DNA of 20,939 nucleotides, from positions 1 through 20,939 of the IMG/VR virus record IMGVR_UViG_3300009151_000492. One strand, written 5' to 3'. The notes under the pieces are model-generated. The model did not search any database, was not told the DNA's origin, and saw only the letters and a program-made list of their open reading frames with translations. A program made the position numbers and the translations under genes. The stretch is from a virus. Below, in pieces: positions 1 to 6,284 of the stretch. Each line of letters starts with the position of its first letter. Within the stretch, counting starts at the first letter, position 1.

Positions 1-815
1 AAACCTCTAAATTTGTATTTCTTAGCCATTTCCATTACAAATCTTGTACGCTCTTCAAAGTTAGCTGCATCATCTAGACCTGGCATACAAACCACTTTGG
101 AAAGCGGTATATTAAATGGTACGACAAAGTCACGGAATAATTCTTCAATATCTTCTTCATTGCTGATAACAAATTTGAATTGGTAATTGGAATGTTCCAT
201 TATACGCTTAATTGCGTCTGGATTAATACGTTGTTTAGCTGACATACCTGAGTTAGATAACTTAGGAGAGCAATTAATTTGATTAATAATGGTAAATAAA
301 TCATCTTCAATTACAATTGTGCCATTTGTTTCTATTTCTTGAAATTGACCCATCCAACCGCCAGTTTCGTTACTATCAAAGAAATATTTATTAAAATTGA
401 CAATTGCTTTTTGATGCTGTTTAATTGTCGGCTCTCCTCCTGTCCATATAATATGGATAGTTCCATTTTTGATGTCTTCATAGATGCCTTGCTCTACCCA
501 TCTATCAATAATGTATTGAAAGTCTTTATCTTCACCTCGCAATGCCCATTGGGATGTTGAATCGCAAGTCCAAGTTGCATTTCCCTGTTGATGTAAATCT
601 CCTTCAAATATTTGTCCATCAGGCATTTTATTTGATTCAGGTAAATCATTGTTTATTTTAACTAATTCATTAAACCATTTTTTAGACATTCCGCAAGTTA
701 AATTACAAACGCCTAAACGTATAAAATATGATGGAATACCTGTTGAAATTCCTTCTCCTTGCACTGAAAAGAAATCACTTGTTATTAATAATTTATTTGT
801 ATCTATTTTTGACAT
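1..815 (-). CDS. queE: QueE-like 7-carboxy-7-deazaguanine synthase (radical SAM), 3' end outside window
   Basis: About 271 codons are open from ATG at 815 to the left edge, so the C-terminus is missing. The family converts 6-carboxytetrahydropterin to 7-carboxy-7-deazaguanine, a step toward preQ0, with a 4Fe-4S cluster and SAM. Near residues 16-22 is FSVQGEG, the QueE signature; near 120-127 is WTGGEPT, the radical SAM SAM-binding motif. The cluster cysteines are unusual: C37 and C41 form CNLTC, but the next candidate, C84 in TWTCDS, lies 42 residues later instead of two. About 40 residues, beginning SKKWFNEL, are inserted in the cluster loop. The gene follows queD with a 15-bp gap, so the two are probably co-transcribed and act in successive steps. 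In phages this pathway usually serves deazaguanine modification of DNA (family knowledge). Identity is confident; the DNA-modification role is inferred, since no transferase such as DpdA is visible here. Confidence 0.88.
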   Translation of the reverse strand, partial: MSKIDTNKLLITSDFFSVQGEGISTGIPSYFIRLGVCNLTCGMSKKWFNELVKINNDLPESNKMPDGQIFEGDLHQQGNATWTCDSTSQWALRGEDKDFQYIIDRWVEQGIYEDIKNGTIHIIWTGGEPTIKQHQKAIVNFNKYFFDSNETGGWMGQFQEIETNGTIVIEDDLFTIINQINCSPKLSNSGMSAKQRINPDAIKRIMEHSNYQFKFVISNEEDIEELFRDFVVPFNIPLSKVVCMPGLDDAANFEERTRFVMEMAKKYKFRG

Positions 816-830
816 ATTTATATTTTTGTT

Positions 831-1298
831 TTATTTTTCTTCGTAGCTAGCTGAATTTCTTTCATGCTCATAAACTTCTACTTTTACTGCTTTAACTCTT
901 CCATTTGTTTCTTCAATTAAAAATGTATTAATCGTTTCATACAAATATTGTGCAAATTTTTCACACCCAGTTGCAGGAAGTATTCTTAACTGTATGATGC
1001 CGTCTTTATCTAATTGTTGAAATTTATCTAAATAAGGATCGTCTTGTGCTATTATAGTTGTATGGTCTAATAACCAAGAAAAAAAATCTTTAGGATACAT
1101 TCCATTAATTTTTGTTTTAGATCTTTTCATTCCACCAAAATCCCATATCCAGTTTCTATGATCTAATTCACCTTCAAACCAAACTCTAAAAGATATTGCA
1201 TATCCATGTAAAAATTTACAATGAGTGTCTTCAGCTTTCCATTGACGAAAGCAAGTACTATATCCGTCAAATAATTTTGTACTTATATACTTTTCCAT
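831..1298 (-). CDS. queD: QueD/6-pyruvoyl-tetrahydropterin synthase-like protein
   Basis: This 155-residue protein belongs to the PTPS/QueD fold. QueD makes 6-carboxy-5,6,7,8-tetrahydropterin from dihydroneopterin triphosphate, the substrate of the QueE encoded next. Visible motifs are a catalytic-type Cys in HCKFLHGY (C27, H31), LDH near residue 77, and ATGCEKFAQYL near 109-119, which matches the pterin-binding TxE region. The usual zinc triad is altered: the first His of the FSAAH motif is Cys (YSTCF, C16) and the second His of HGH is Tyr (HGY, Y33). It may therefore be a divergent phage subfamily with different metal binding or specificity. It has its own promoter-like element directly upstream (1303-1333), leaving only four bases between the -7-type box and the ATG. 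The fold is confident; the exact reaction less so. Confidence 0.8.
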   Translation of the reverse strand: MEKYISTKLFDGYSTCFRQWKAEDTHCKFLHGYAISFRVWFEGELDHRNWIWDFGGMKRSKTKINGMYPKDFFSWLLDHTTIIAQDDPYLDKFQQLDKDGIIQLRILPATGCEKFAQYLYETINTFLIEETNGRVKAVKVEVYEHERNSASYEEK

Positions 1299-1302
1299 AA
1301 AT

Positions 1303-1333
1303 TAAATATAATGAATTCTTTTGAATTAAACAA
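1303..1333 (-). promoter_or_regulatory. Promoter-like element upstream of queD
   Basis: On the minus strand TTG (1333-1331) is followed by 20 bases and TATATTTA (1310-1303). The arrangement resembles the Bacteroidetes -33 TTTG / -7 TAnnTTTG promoter. The box ends four bases before the queD ATG, so a transcript from it would have almost no leader. The spacer contains AAAAGAAT, also seen at 1643-1674. Confidence 0.5.
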
Positions 1334-1619
1334 GAATATTCATTTTGCGAAGGGTATTTAATGCAATTTTTTCTCCTAGAGAAAGAAATTCTTCTTGTTT
1401 AGTAATTGACAGTATAATATCAATTAATTGATTAATGTACTCTTTTTGCTCTATATTTGCTGTTTTTAAATACGCCCCTAACGATTCTATATCTAAAAAA
1501 TCTTCTAAAATAATTTTAGGTTCAGGAGTAACTACATCTACAAATGAACCTAAATTATTGTTTTTAGCAGAACGTGAGTTTTGAGTCTTAGTACTTGTAT
1601 TAAGATTTTGCTTTGCCAT
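1326..1619 (-). CDS. Hypothetical 97-residue protein
   Basis: I do not recognise this protein. Residues 1-25 are rich in Ser, Thr, Asn, Gln and Lys and look disordered. Residues 35-97 contain acidic and hydrophobic helices (around DFLDIESLGAYLKTANIEQ, then INQLIDIILSI) and end in NILV. There are no cysteines, signal peptide or membrane segment. The start ATG at 1619 follows a promoter-like element by 23 bases. The stop lies within the spacer of the queD promoter. It may be a small phage regulator or accessory factor, but nothing visible decides this. Confidence 0.7.
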   Translation of the reverse strand: MAKQNLNTSTKTQNSRSAKNNNLGSFVDVVTPEPKIILEDFLDIESLGAYLKTANIEQKEYINQLIDIILSITKQEEFLSLGEKIALNTLRKMNILV

Positions 1620-1642
1620 AACTTTAAATTAATTAATTAGTT

Positions 1643-1674
1643 TAAATATAAGATATTCTTTTAATAAAACCAAA
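1643..1674 (-). promoter_or_regulatory. Promoter-like element upstream of the 97-residue protein
   Basis: TTTG (1674-1671), exactly 20 bases, then TATATTTA (1650-1643) on the minus strand. The spacer ends AAAAGAATATCT, nearly identical to the one at 13355-13386 (AAAAGATTATCT). It lies in a gene-free gap, just downstream of a hairpin that could end the preceding transcript. Confidence 0.6.
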
Positions 1675-1695
1675 TTACTTTAGTATAAATAGTAG

Positions 1696-1721
1696 AATAC
1701 TCCAATAAAAATTGGAGTATT
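1696..1721 (-). terminator. Hairpin between small genes, possible terminator
   Basis: Perfect 11-bp inverted repeat AATACTCCAAT / ATTGGAGTATT with a 4-base loop. It sits in the 177-bp gap between the genes at 1797-2042 and 1326-1619. On the minus strand it is followed by CTACTATTTATACT, only weakly T-rich; on the plus strand by TTAATTATTTA. It may act in either direction. A related hairpin lies at 2095-2118. Confidence 0.5.
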
Positions 1722-1796
1722 TTAATTATTTAGGTATATTTAAATCGTAAATCTTACCTAACCTGCCATTATCGTTAATAATTTTACGTGAATTAA

Positions 1797-2042
1797 TTAT
1801 TCTCCACGATATGGTTCATCAACGTAATGACTCATCATTTCATCAAATTGTTGGGCTGCTATTTTATTATCATTTAATACATCTAATAAATCAGATATAA
1901 CTTCTTTTTTAGTAGCAGGATTTTTCAACATATCGATAAATATTCTAATATTAACTTTATTATCTCTCTGTTGACCTGGAGCTTCATTTAAAGCTTTTCT
2001 AACCTCTTCTTGGATTAATTTTCTGAATTCTGTGATTTTCAT
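1797..2042 (-). CDS. Hypothetical 81-residue protein with amphipathic N-terminal helix
   Basis: This is a small, highly charged protein. It begins MKITEFRKLIQEEVRKALNE, an amphipathic helix of a type I recall at the N-terminus of many short phage proteins, whose role is unknown to me. The remainder (around IFIDMLKNPATKKEVISDLLDVL) also looks helical. There are no cysteines and no membrane segment. It is flanked by hairpins on both sides, so it may be a separate transcription unit. Coding is supported by the clean frame and by ATG after an A-rich stretch. Confidence 0.6.
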   Translation of the reverse strand: MKITEFRKLIQEEVRKALNEAPGQQRDNKVNIRIFIDMLKNPATKKEVISDLLDVLNDNKIAAQQFDEMMSHYVDEPYRGE

Positions 2043-2094
2043 GTTTTTATTTTATGGTTTTATTTTAAGTTTTTATTTTAATATAAAAATCAGC

Positions 2095-2118
2095 ATACTC
2101 CAATTTTCATTAGAGTAT
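2095..2118 (-). terminator. Hairpin downstream of the 444-residue gene, probable terminator
   Basis: ATACTCCAAT / ATTAGAGTAT pair with one mismatch around the loop TTTC. On the minus strand the stem is followed by GCTGATTTTTATATT, which is T-rich, so it fits a rho-independent terminator for the gene ending at 2132. The stem sequence is almost the same as that at 1696-1721. Confidence 0.5.
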
Positions 2119-2131
2119 TTTAAAATTTATT

Positions 2132-3466
2132 TTATAAGTCGAATTTGATAATAGCTTGATTAAGTGTAAATCCTACTAATCTAGGATTATATGTACTGTC
2201 ATTTACAAAAACAGGCTTACCTAATTTTCCTTTTGTCGGCTCTAAAAAGATAATAAATCCTGGATCTTTAATAAGTTTTAAACAATCGTCTTTTAAAACT
2301 ACCTCAAATGATCCTATAGTTTTAATAAATGGATGAGTTTTCAATTTATGTTCAAATTGCTGGAATACTTTTACAGCATCTTCAGATTTTGAAACAATTT
2401 TCATTGTGACATCTGAATTTGGTTTGATAGCTTTGATTGATTTTGGTGCTGTTAACTTTGCTTTCATTAACACATCAGATCCGTCTTGAGCATCCATATC
2501 GACATATACATCTCCAGTCTCATCGCCTTGACCTGAAAAGTACTTATTACATCCTTTAAAGAATAATTTAAGATTATTGAATTCTGTTTGATTAATATCT
2601 GTTACTGACTCGCCTCTAAAATAAGTTCCATCTTTTTGAGGTTTCATTTTCTCGCCTTCAGGAAGCGCTGCTTGAATTGAAGTTAAAAACTTTTGATACT
2701 CAGGCAATGTATTTACATCTGATATCCATGTATAAATTTTACGAAGTGCTGCTTGACTATTTAATCTAGGAACCCGTGCTGCAGCTAATGGAATTTTAAA
2801 TTCTTTAATATCATTTGATTTAATTTCTGCGTTAATACTTCCAGCTAAATCTGTACCAGCAGTGCCGCCTGATTCTCCGCCTTTAGTTAAAAGCACACAT
2901 AAAACTTCTCCTTTACCTAAACCACCTCTACCTGATTTAACGTCTTCTCCTCCTGCAGCTCCTGACACTGAAGATACATTAAATAAAGCTTGAAATAATG
3001 GATTAGTTACATTAGAAGAAATGGTTACCATTAATTTAGGAATTGTAGTAATAGTATCAAATAAATTTAATACTTTTAACTTGTCATCCGACACTTTATT
3101 TGGATTTGGTACGTATGCTTTAAAAATTTGCATAATTTCCTTTCCGTGCTTAGGATATAATCTATTAATGTTCTCTGGGCTAAATACTTGTTTCCAATGT
3201 GCTGATACAGTTGAATCTGGAGCTTCTGTTATTTTAATTTTAGGAAATGGATTTTCAATTCCCATTTCTTCTAAAACTTCTTGCAAATGAATCATATCTT
3301 CTTTTTTACCCATTACTGGATATCCAGAATCACAACGATAACTCCATTCTTTAAGAATAGCATCAAAGTCAGGTAAAGGTTTAGATGTAACTGATTCCTC
3401 TGTAATAACAGAATTTGTTTTAGTTGTTGATTCTGATAAAATAGAATTTAAGCTGATTTTTGTCAT
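2132..3466 (-). CDS. Conserved-looking phage protein, possible PD-(D/E)XK nuclease fold
   Basis: I cannot assign this 444-residue protein to a named family. A central region has the order GKGE (E187), GTDL (D206), then AEIKS (E214, K216). The spacing E-x18-D-x7-E-x-K resembles PD-(D/E)XK nuclease-fold proteins, in which an acidic residue, a second Asp and the ExK pair bind metal. Between residues 165 and 211 is a Gly-rich stretch. The C-terminal 120 residues look like alternating beta strands. The N-terminus (MTKISLNSILSES, then Ser/Thr-rich) looks flexible. The gene follows the helical protein at 3468-3839 with one base between them, so they are probably translated together. It could equally be a virion or accessory protein; the nuclease idea rests on motif spacing only. 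Confidence 0.65.
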   Translation of the reverse strand: MTKISLNSILSESTTKTNSVITEESVTSKPLPDFDAILKEWSYRCDSGYPVMGKKEDMIHLQEVLEEMGIENPFPKIKITEAPDSTVSAHWKQVFSPENINRLYPKHGKEIMQIFKAYVPNPNKVSDDKLKVLNLFDTITTIPKLMVTISSNVTNPLFQALFNVSSVSGAAGGEDVKSGRGGLGKGEVLCVLLTKGGESGGTAGTDLAGSINAEIKSNDIKEFKIPLAAARVPRLNSQAALRKIYTWISDVNTLPEYQKFLTSIQAALPEGEKMKPQKDGTYFRGESVTDINQTEFNNLKLFFKGCNKYFSGQGDETGDVYVDMDAQDGSDVLMKAKLTAPKSIKAIKPNSDVTMKIVSKSEDAVKVFQQFEHKLKTHPFIKTIGSFEVVLKDDCLKLIKDPGFIIFLEPTKGKLGKPVFVNDSTYNPRLVGFTLNQAIIKFDL

Positions 3467-3467
3467 A

Positions 3468-3839
3468 TTATGCTAAATTTTCCAATTTGTATTTTGTAGA
3501 GTATAGCAACTCTTCTACATTATCTAATTGATTTTGAATCCAAGTATCTTGCAAATTGTCTCCTTTTCTTAATTTATCTAAAACAGAAATTAATTTATCA
3601 AAATACTTAATAATATTATCAATGGCGGCATTGTTATCAATACCGTCTACATCTTGAAATTCAATTAATCCATTTTTACCTTGATACGATTCTACTAAAC
3701 CATCTATCAATTCTATTATATTTTCATAATATTCCTGTAAAGCTTTATGTGCTGCATATGCACCTGGGCCTTTCACTCGCAAATGAAACACGTGTGTTTG
3801 TGTTCTTGAGTGAAAAAATAACGACGCTAGTTCTTTCAT
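3468..3839 (-). CDS. Helical protein, ferritin/Dps-like architecture (DUF5856-like?)
   Basis: This 123-residue protein appears almost entirely helical. The N-terminus reads LFFHSRTQTHVFHLRVKG, with His at about 9, 15 and 18, followed by AYAAHKALQEYYENIIELIDGLVESYQG. Such His/Glu-rich paired helices recall ferritin-like or Dps-like phage proteins, and I associate the pattern with DUF5856, from memory only. If it binds metal, the His and Glu residues in helices 1 and 2 are candidates. It lies between dUTPase and the 444-residue protein, with a TATATTTA box at 3848-3855 just before the start but no good -33 partner. Function unknown. Confidence 0.65.
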   Translation of the reverse strand: MKELASLFFHSRTQTHVFHLRVKGPGAYAAHKALQEYYENIIELIDGLVESYQGKNGLIEFQDVDGIDNNAAIDNIIKYFDKLISVLDKLRKGDNLQDTWIQNQLDNVEELLYSTKYKLENLA

Positions 3840-3863
3840 TTTTAATATAAATATATTTGTGTG

Positions 3864-4397
3864 TTAATTTCCAGTTGATCCATACGCACCACTTCCTCTT
3901 TGCGAGTCTGTTAATTCTTCAACTTCTTCAAATTCAATTAATGGATAAGGTACAATTATTAATTGACCAATTCTGTCTCCTATTTCGTAAGCAGTTTCAG
4001 ATGCTACCCAAATTGAATTTTCAGATGGGCCTGTCAATAAAGGAAGATTTTTTCTTTTTCTGTCTTCTTGAAGAATTTTCAATATTGAACTGTCCATTTT
4101 TTGTACTCTCATATTTAATTCTTTAAATCGAAATTTAATTTCGCCGCGATAACCTGAGTCTACAACTCCTACATGATTTGCTAGAATTAATGAAGTTTTA
4201 GATAGCGAGCTTCTAGGAAATAACAATCCTACATACCCTTCTGGTATTTCAACAGAAATTCCAGTTCCATATTCAATAAATAATCCAGACTCGTCTATAT
4301 AGGCGGTTACTGCTGTCATATCCATACCTGCATCACCCTGAGTAGCGTAACTTGGTATAATAGCGTCGATGTGCAATCTTTTAATTTTTACTTTCAT
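3864..4397 (-). CDS. dut: dUTP diphosphatase (trimeric dUTPase)
   Basis: Hydrolyses dUTP to dUMP and pyrophosphate, keeping uracil out of DNA and feeding dTMP synthesis. All five motifs of the trimeric family are present in order: DAGMDMTA near residue 22, PRSSLSK near 61, GVVDSGYRGEI near 76 with the catalytic Asp, YEIGDRIGQLII near 136, and the C-terminal P-loop-like RGSGAYGSTG. At 177 residues it is longer than typical enzymes (about 150); the excess is a charged, Lys/Arg-rich insertion of roughly 35 residues between motifs 3 and 4, around KILQEDRKRKNLP. The ATG overlaps the 3' end of the thioredoxin gene by 17 bases, so the two are translationally linked. It appears to be an intact, active enzyme. 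Confidence 0.95.
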   Translation of the reverse strand: MKVKIKRLHIDAIIPSYATQGDAGMDMTAVTAYIDESGLFIEYGTGISVEIPEGYVGLLFPRSSLSKTSLILANHVGVVDSGYRGEIKFRFKELNMRVQKMDSSILKILQEDRKRKNLPLLTGPSENSIWVASETAYEIGDRIGQLIIVPYPLIEFEEVEELTDSQRGSGAYGSTGN

Positions 4398-4650
4398 ATT
4401 CCGTAACTATTTTTTTAAATTTAGTAATTGATTGAACTCCTACAAATCGTTTAATTATTTGTTCATTTTGTTTAAAAATAAACGTAGGAATGTTTTTAAC
4501 GTTATATTTTTCAGTTAATTCTGCTTCAGTGTCGACATTAATAACTGTTAATTTAACTTTATCGCCCATTTCTTCTGCAAATGCTTGAAGTCTAGGCTTC
4601 ATCATTTTGCAAAGGCCACACCAATCTGCTGTAAATTGTAATATTTCCAT
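4381..4650 (-). CDS. Thioredoxin
   Basis: A compact 89-residue thioredoxin fold. The active site WCGLC is at residues 11-15 and the cis-proline motif NIPTF near 53-57, with FTADWCGLC matching family strand beta-1 and helix alpha-1. GL between the cysteines differs from GP of canonical thioredoxin and may shift redox potential. The likely role is reducing the C-terminal cysteine pair of the class II ribonucleotide reductase encoded at 6285-8141, plus general disulfide reduction. A TTG-N20-TATATTTA element ends six bases before the ATG. The gene overlaps dUTPase, forming a dNTP-metabolism pair. Confidence 0.9.
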   Translation of the reverse strand: MEILQFTADWCGLCKMMKPRLQAFAEEMGDKVKLTVINVDTEAELTEKYNVKNIPTFIFKQNEQIIKRFVGVQSITKFKKIVTEYESKN

Positions 4651-4656
4651 AATACT

Positions 4657-4687
4657 TAAATATATGTAATTCTTTAGTATTTAACAA
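4657..4687 (-). promoter_or_regulatory. Promoter-like element upstream of thioredoxin-dUTPase
   Basis: TTG (4687-4685), 20 bases, TATATTTA (4664-4657) on the minus strand. The spacer contains TAAAGAATTACA, in the same position as AAAAGAAT in the 1303 and 1643 elements. The -33 part lies inside the end of the preceding gene. Only six bases separate the box from the thioredoxin ATG. Confidence 0.5.
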
Positions 4688-5474
4688 TTTTTTTATTTGA
4701 AATAATTTCAATTGGTTTAACAATTATTTCATTCCATAAATAAGTTGATCTATCAGAATCGCTACACAATGTAGTTGATAAACATAAATTAGATTCTTCT
4801 CCTGGAAATCCAAATCTAAATACATTTGCTGCTCTGTTACCTCTGTCAGTAACGATTGATTTTACGTCTGATTTAAAAGCAGCAATTAACTTTCCTTTTA
4901 ATTTAACTAGTATATTTGATTCTGGTCTAAAGAATGATTTATACTGTTTAGTGAAAGTTGATATAGCATACAAACCTCCATTATCAATAGAGTCACGTAA
5001 ATTAATTAGTCCTTGTTCTGATGTCCAATGTAATGTAGTAACTACATCATTGGTAGTTCCATATACAGCATCAGTAAATGTTTCATCTAATAAGACGTAA
5101 GGTTCTAACGCACCGCGAGAATAAAAAAAAGCTAATTTAACTTGCTCCAAATAAGATTGGTTGCTAGCGTCATTATAAAATGTTCTTTCAAACTCTTGCC
5201 GTAAAGACCAAACTCTATGATTGACAAAGTCCTCAATGAAATCTAAAACGTGTTTTTGAGTTAATTCATCATAACGTTGAGTTTCAACGTAAAGTTGATA
5301 ACCAAACCATCTATTAATTAACTTTACTAATAAATGATTGTTATCAATAACTCCTCCTCGAGTATCATACCCTTGCTTCTCTAATTTTAAAAATTGATTA
5401 GCTATTTCTTCCCATTCTGCAATAGTTGCGAAAGCGTCTTCCGGGTGATAATAACCTCTTACAGGATATAACAT
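4674..5474 (-). CDS. Hypothetical 266-residue protein, possible ADP-ribosyltransferase-like C-terminal domain
   Basis: Residues 1-125 are helical, rich in aromatic and charged residues, and match nothing I know. Residues 145-255 have an order of motifs suggesting an ADP-ribosyltransferase fold: LHWTS (H149), AISTFT (S172) and WNEIIVKP (E249). These would correspond to the first-strand Arg/His, the STS motif and the catalytic Glu. Between them lie KLKGKLIAAFKSDV and DRGNRAANVFRFGFPGE. Phages such as T4 use such enzymes to modify host RNA polymerase (family knowledge). The assignment rests on motif order only; no ExE doublet is visible. It ends just upstream of thioredoxin, and its start ATG overlaps the stop of the DUF5522-like gene (ATTTTTTATAATGT region), indicating coupled translation. 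Confidence 0.6.
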   Translation of the reverse strand: MLYPVRGYYHPEDAFATIAEWEEIANQFLKLEKQGYDTRGGVIDNNHLLVKLINRWFGYQLYVETQRYDELTQKHVLDFIEDFVNHRVWSLRQEFERTFYNDASNQSYLEQVKLAFFYSRGALEPYVLLDETFTDAVYGTTNDVVTTLHWTSEQGLINLRDSIDNGGLYAISTFTKQYKSFFRPESNILVKLKGKLIAAFKSDVKSIVTDRGNRAANVFRFGFPGEESNLCLSTTLCSDSDRSTYLWNEIIVKPIEIISNKKIVKY

Positions 5475-5680
5475 TATTTTTTAATATAAATATCTTGAAG
5501 TTGAGAATTTCCTTTTACATGCAAAGGTTCGTATGGACAATGACGGCATTTACTGCCACAACATTCACTTCGTTTAATATGATAGTCAGGAGTAAAAACA
5601 ATTGCCCCATTTTCTAAATAATAAAATGAACTGTCATCATTTTCATGCAATTTTAATATACTATTTTCGTCTTTTTTCAT
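5474..5680 (-). CDS. DUF5522-like small Cys-rich protein
   Basis: This 68-residue protein has the pattern YYLENGAIVFTPDYHIKRS followed by ECCGSKCRHCPYEP. The second part contains four cysteines (CC-x3-C-x2-C) and a His, a likely metal site. The combination of ENGxxVFTxxYHxKR and CCGxxCRHCPY is what I recall for DUF5522, a small family common in Bacteroidetes chromosomes, which supports the host assignment. Function is unknown. The stop and the start of the next gene overlap at 5474, and it lies five bases after the HNH gene, so it is in an operon-like run. It may be a captured host gene. Confidence 0.72.
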   Translation of the reverse strand: MKKDENSILKLHENDDSSFYYLENGAIVFTPDYHIKRSECCGSKCRHCPYEPLHVKGNSQLQDIYIKK

Positions 5681-5685
5681 TGCTA

Positions 5686-6237
5686 TTATTTTACCGTTTC
5701 AGAAACAAGTTTACAAATCATAATAAAATATGTTTGATCATATTTATTTTTCATATGATTTACGTGTTTATGTACCCATTGTATATTATCTTTAAAGTAG
5801 CCTTTTGTACTATCAATTCTGTCTAATGATGAAGTTCTTTCAAATCCTCCAGAAGATTTTCGATTGCCATGAAATGTTAGATCCATTCCTGTCAAAGCAC
5901 ATTTGCGATTTTGAGATAAAAATAATTCCCATAAGTAATTAAAATCAACATCAGAGTCTGCAAATCCTAATTTTTTATTACGCTTTGTCAAATACTCTGG
6001 CCAATTGCCTCTAATATCTTCAAATCCAGCAAATGACGGATTATCTTTACCCATACGACGATTACCACATTCTGTACATTTTCGTTTTTCTAAAACATAC
6101 CATATATCCATAACTCGCGGACTACTTCCACATTTGCATTGAACTGTAACTAATCGATCTTTAATTTTTAATATCGTATTCGTACCTACTACGTCTCCAA
6201 TATTAATATCATATTTTGTCTGGCCTTTTCTTCCCAT
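5686..6237 (-). CDS. HNH endonuclease, probably free-standing homing type
   Basis: At 183 residues the protein has a putative zinc ribbon near 34-58 (CKCG, later CTECG) and an HNH core near 113-165: CALTGMDLTF, then SLDRIDSTKGYFKDNIQWV and a helix VNHMKNKY. The LDRID..KGY..DNIQWV pattern is typical of phage-encoded HNH proteins that behave as homing endonucleases. It sits between the ribonucleotide reductase gene and the DUF5522-like gene. A stable hairpin lies eight bases before its ATG; in T4, homing endonuclease genes often have structured leaders limiting their translation (established knowledge). Its target is not visible. Adjacent reductase or the split helicase would be plausible homing sites. 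Confidence 0.85.
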   Translation of the reverse strand: MGRKGQTKYDINIGDVVGTNTILKIKDRLVTVQCKCGSSPRVMDIWYVLEKRKCTECGNRRMGKDNPSFAGFEDIRGNWPEYLTKRNKKLGFADSDVDFNYLWELFLSQNRKCALTGMDLTFHGNRKSSGGFERTSSLDRIDSTKGYFKDNIQWVHKHVNHMKNKYDQTYFIMICKLVSETVK

Positions 6238-6245
6238 TTAATATA

Positions 6246-6280
6246 TTTATGGTACTAGATTAAATTTCTAGCACCATAAA
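6246..6280 (-). terminator. Hairpin between nrdJ and the HNH gene
   Basis: TTTATGGT pairs with ACCATAAA and CTAGA with TCTAG, separated by one A/C mismatch, around a 7-base loop. On the minus strand it follows the reductase stop by four bases and is followed by TATATTAA and the HNH ATG. It could terminate the reductase transcript or mask the start of the HNH gene. Confidence 0.55.
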
Positions 6281-6284
6281 TAAA

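Noticed and set aside
1726-1806. A short frame in the gap reading INSRKIINDNGRLGKIYDLN, possibly a C-terminal extension by frameshift of the 81-residue protein.
   Set aside because: It has no ATG and only about 26 codons, and no slippery sequence is evident. It may be a gene remnant but cannot be supported.
3848-3855. TATATTTA before the 123-residue helical protein as another promoter.
   Set aside because: The position 20 bases upstream reads ATCA, not TTTG or ATTA, and the box alone is not informative in AT-rich DNA.
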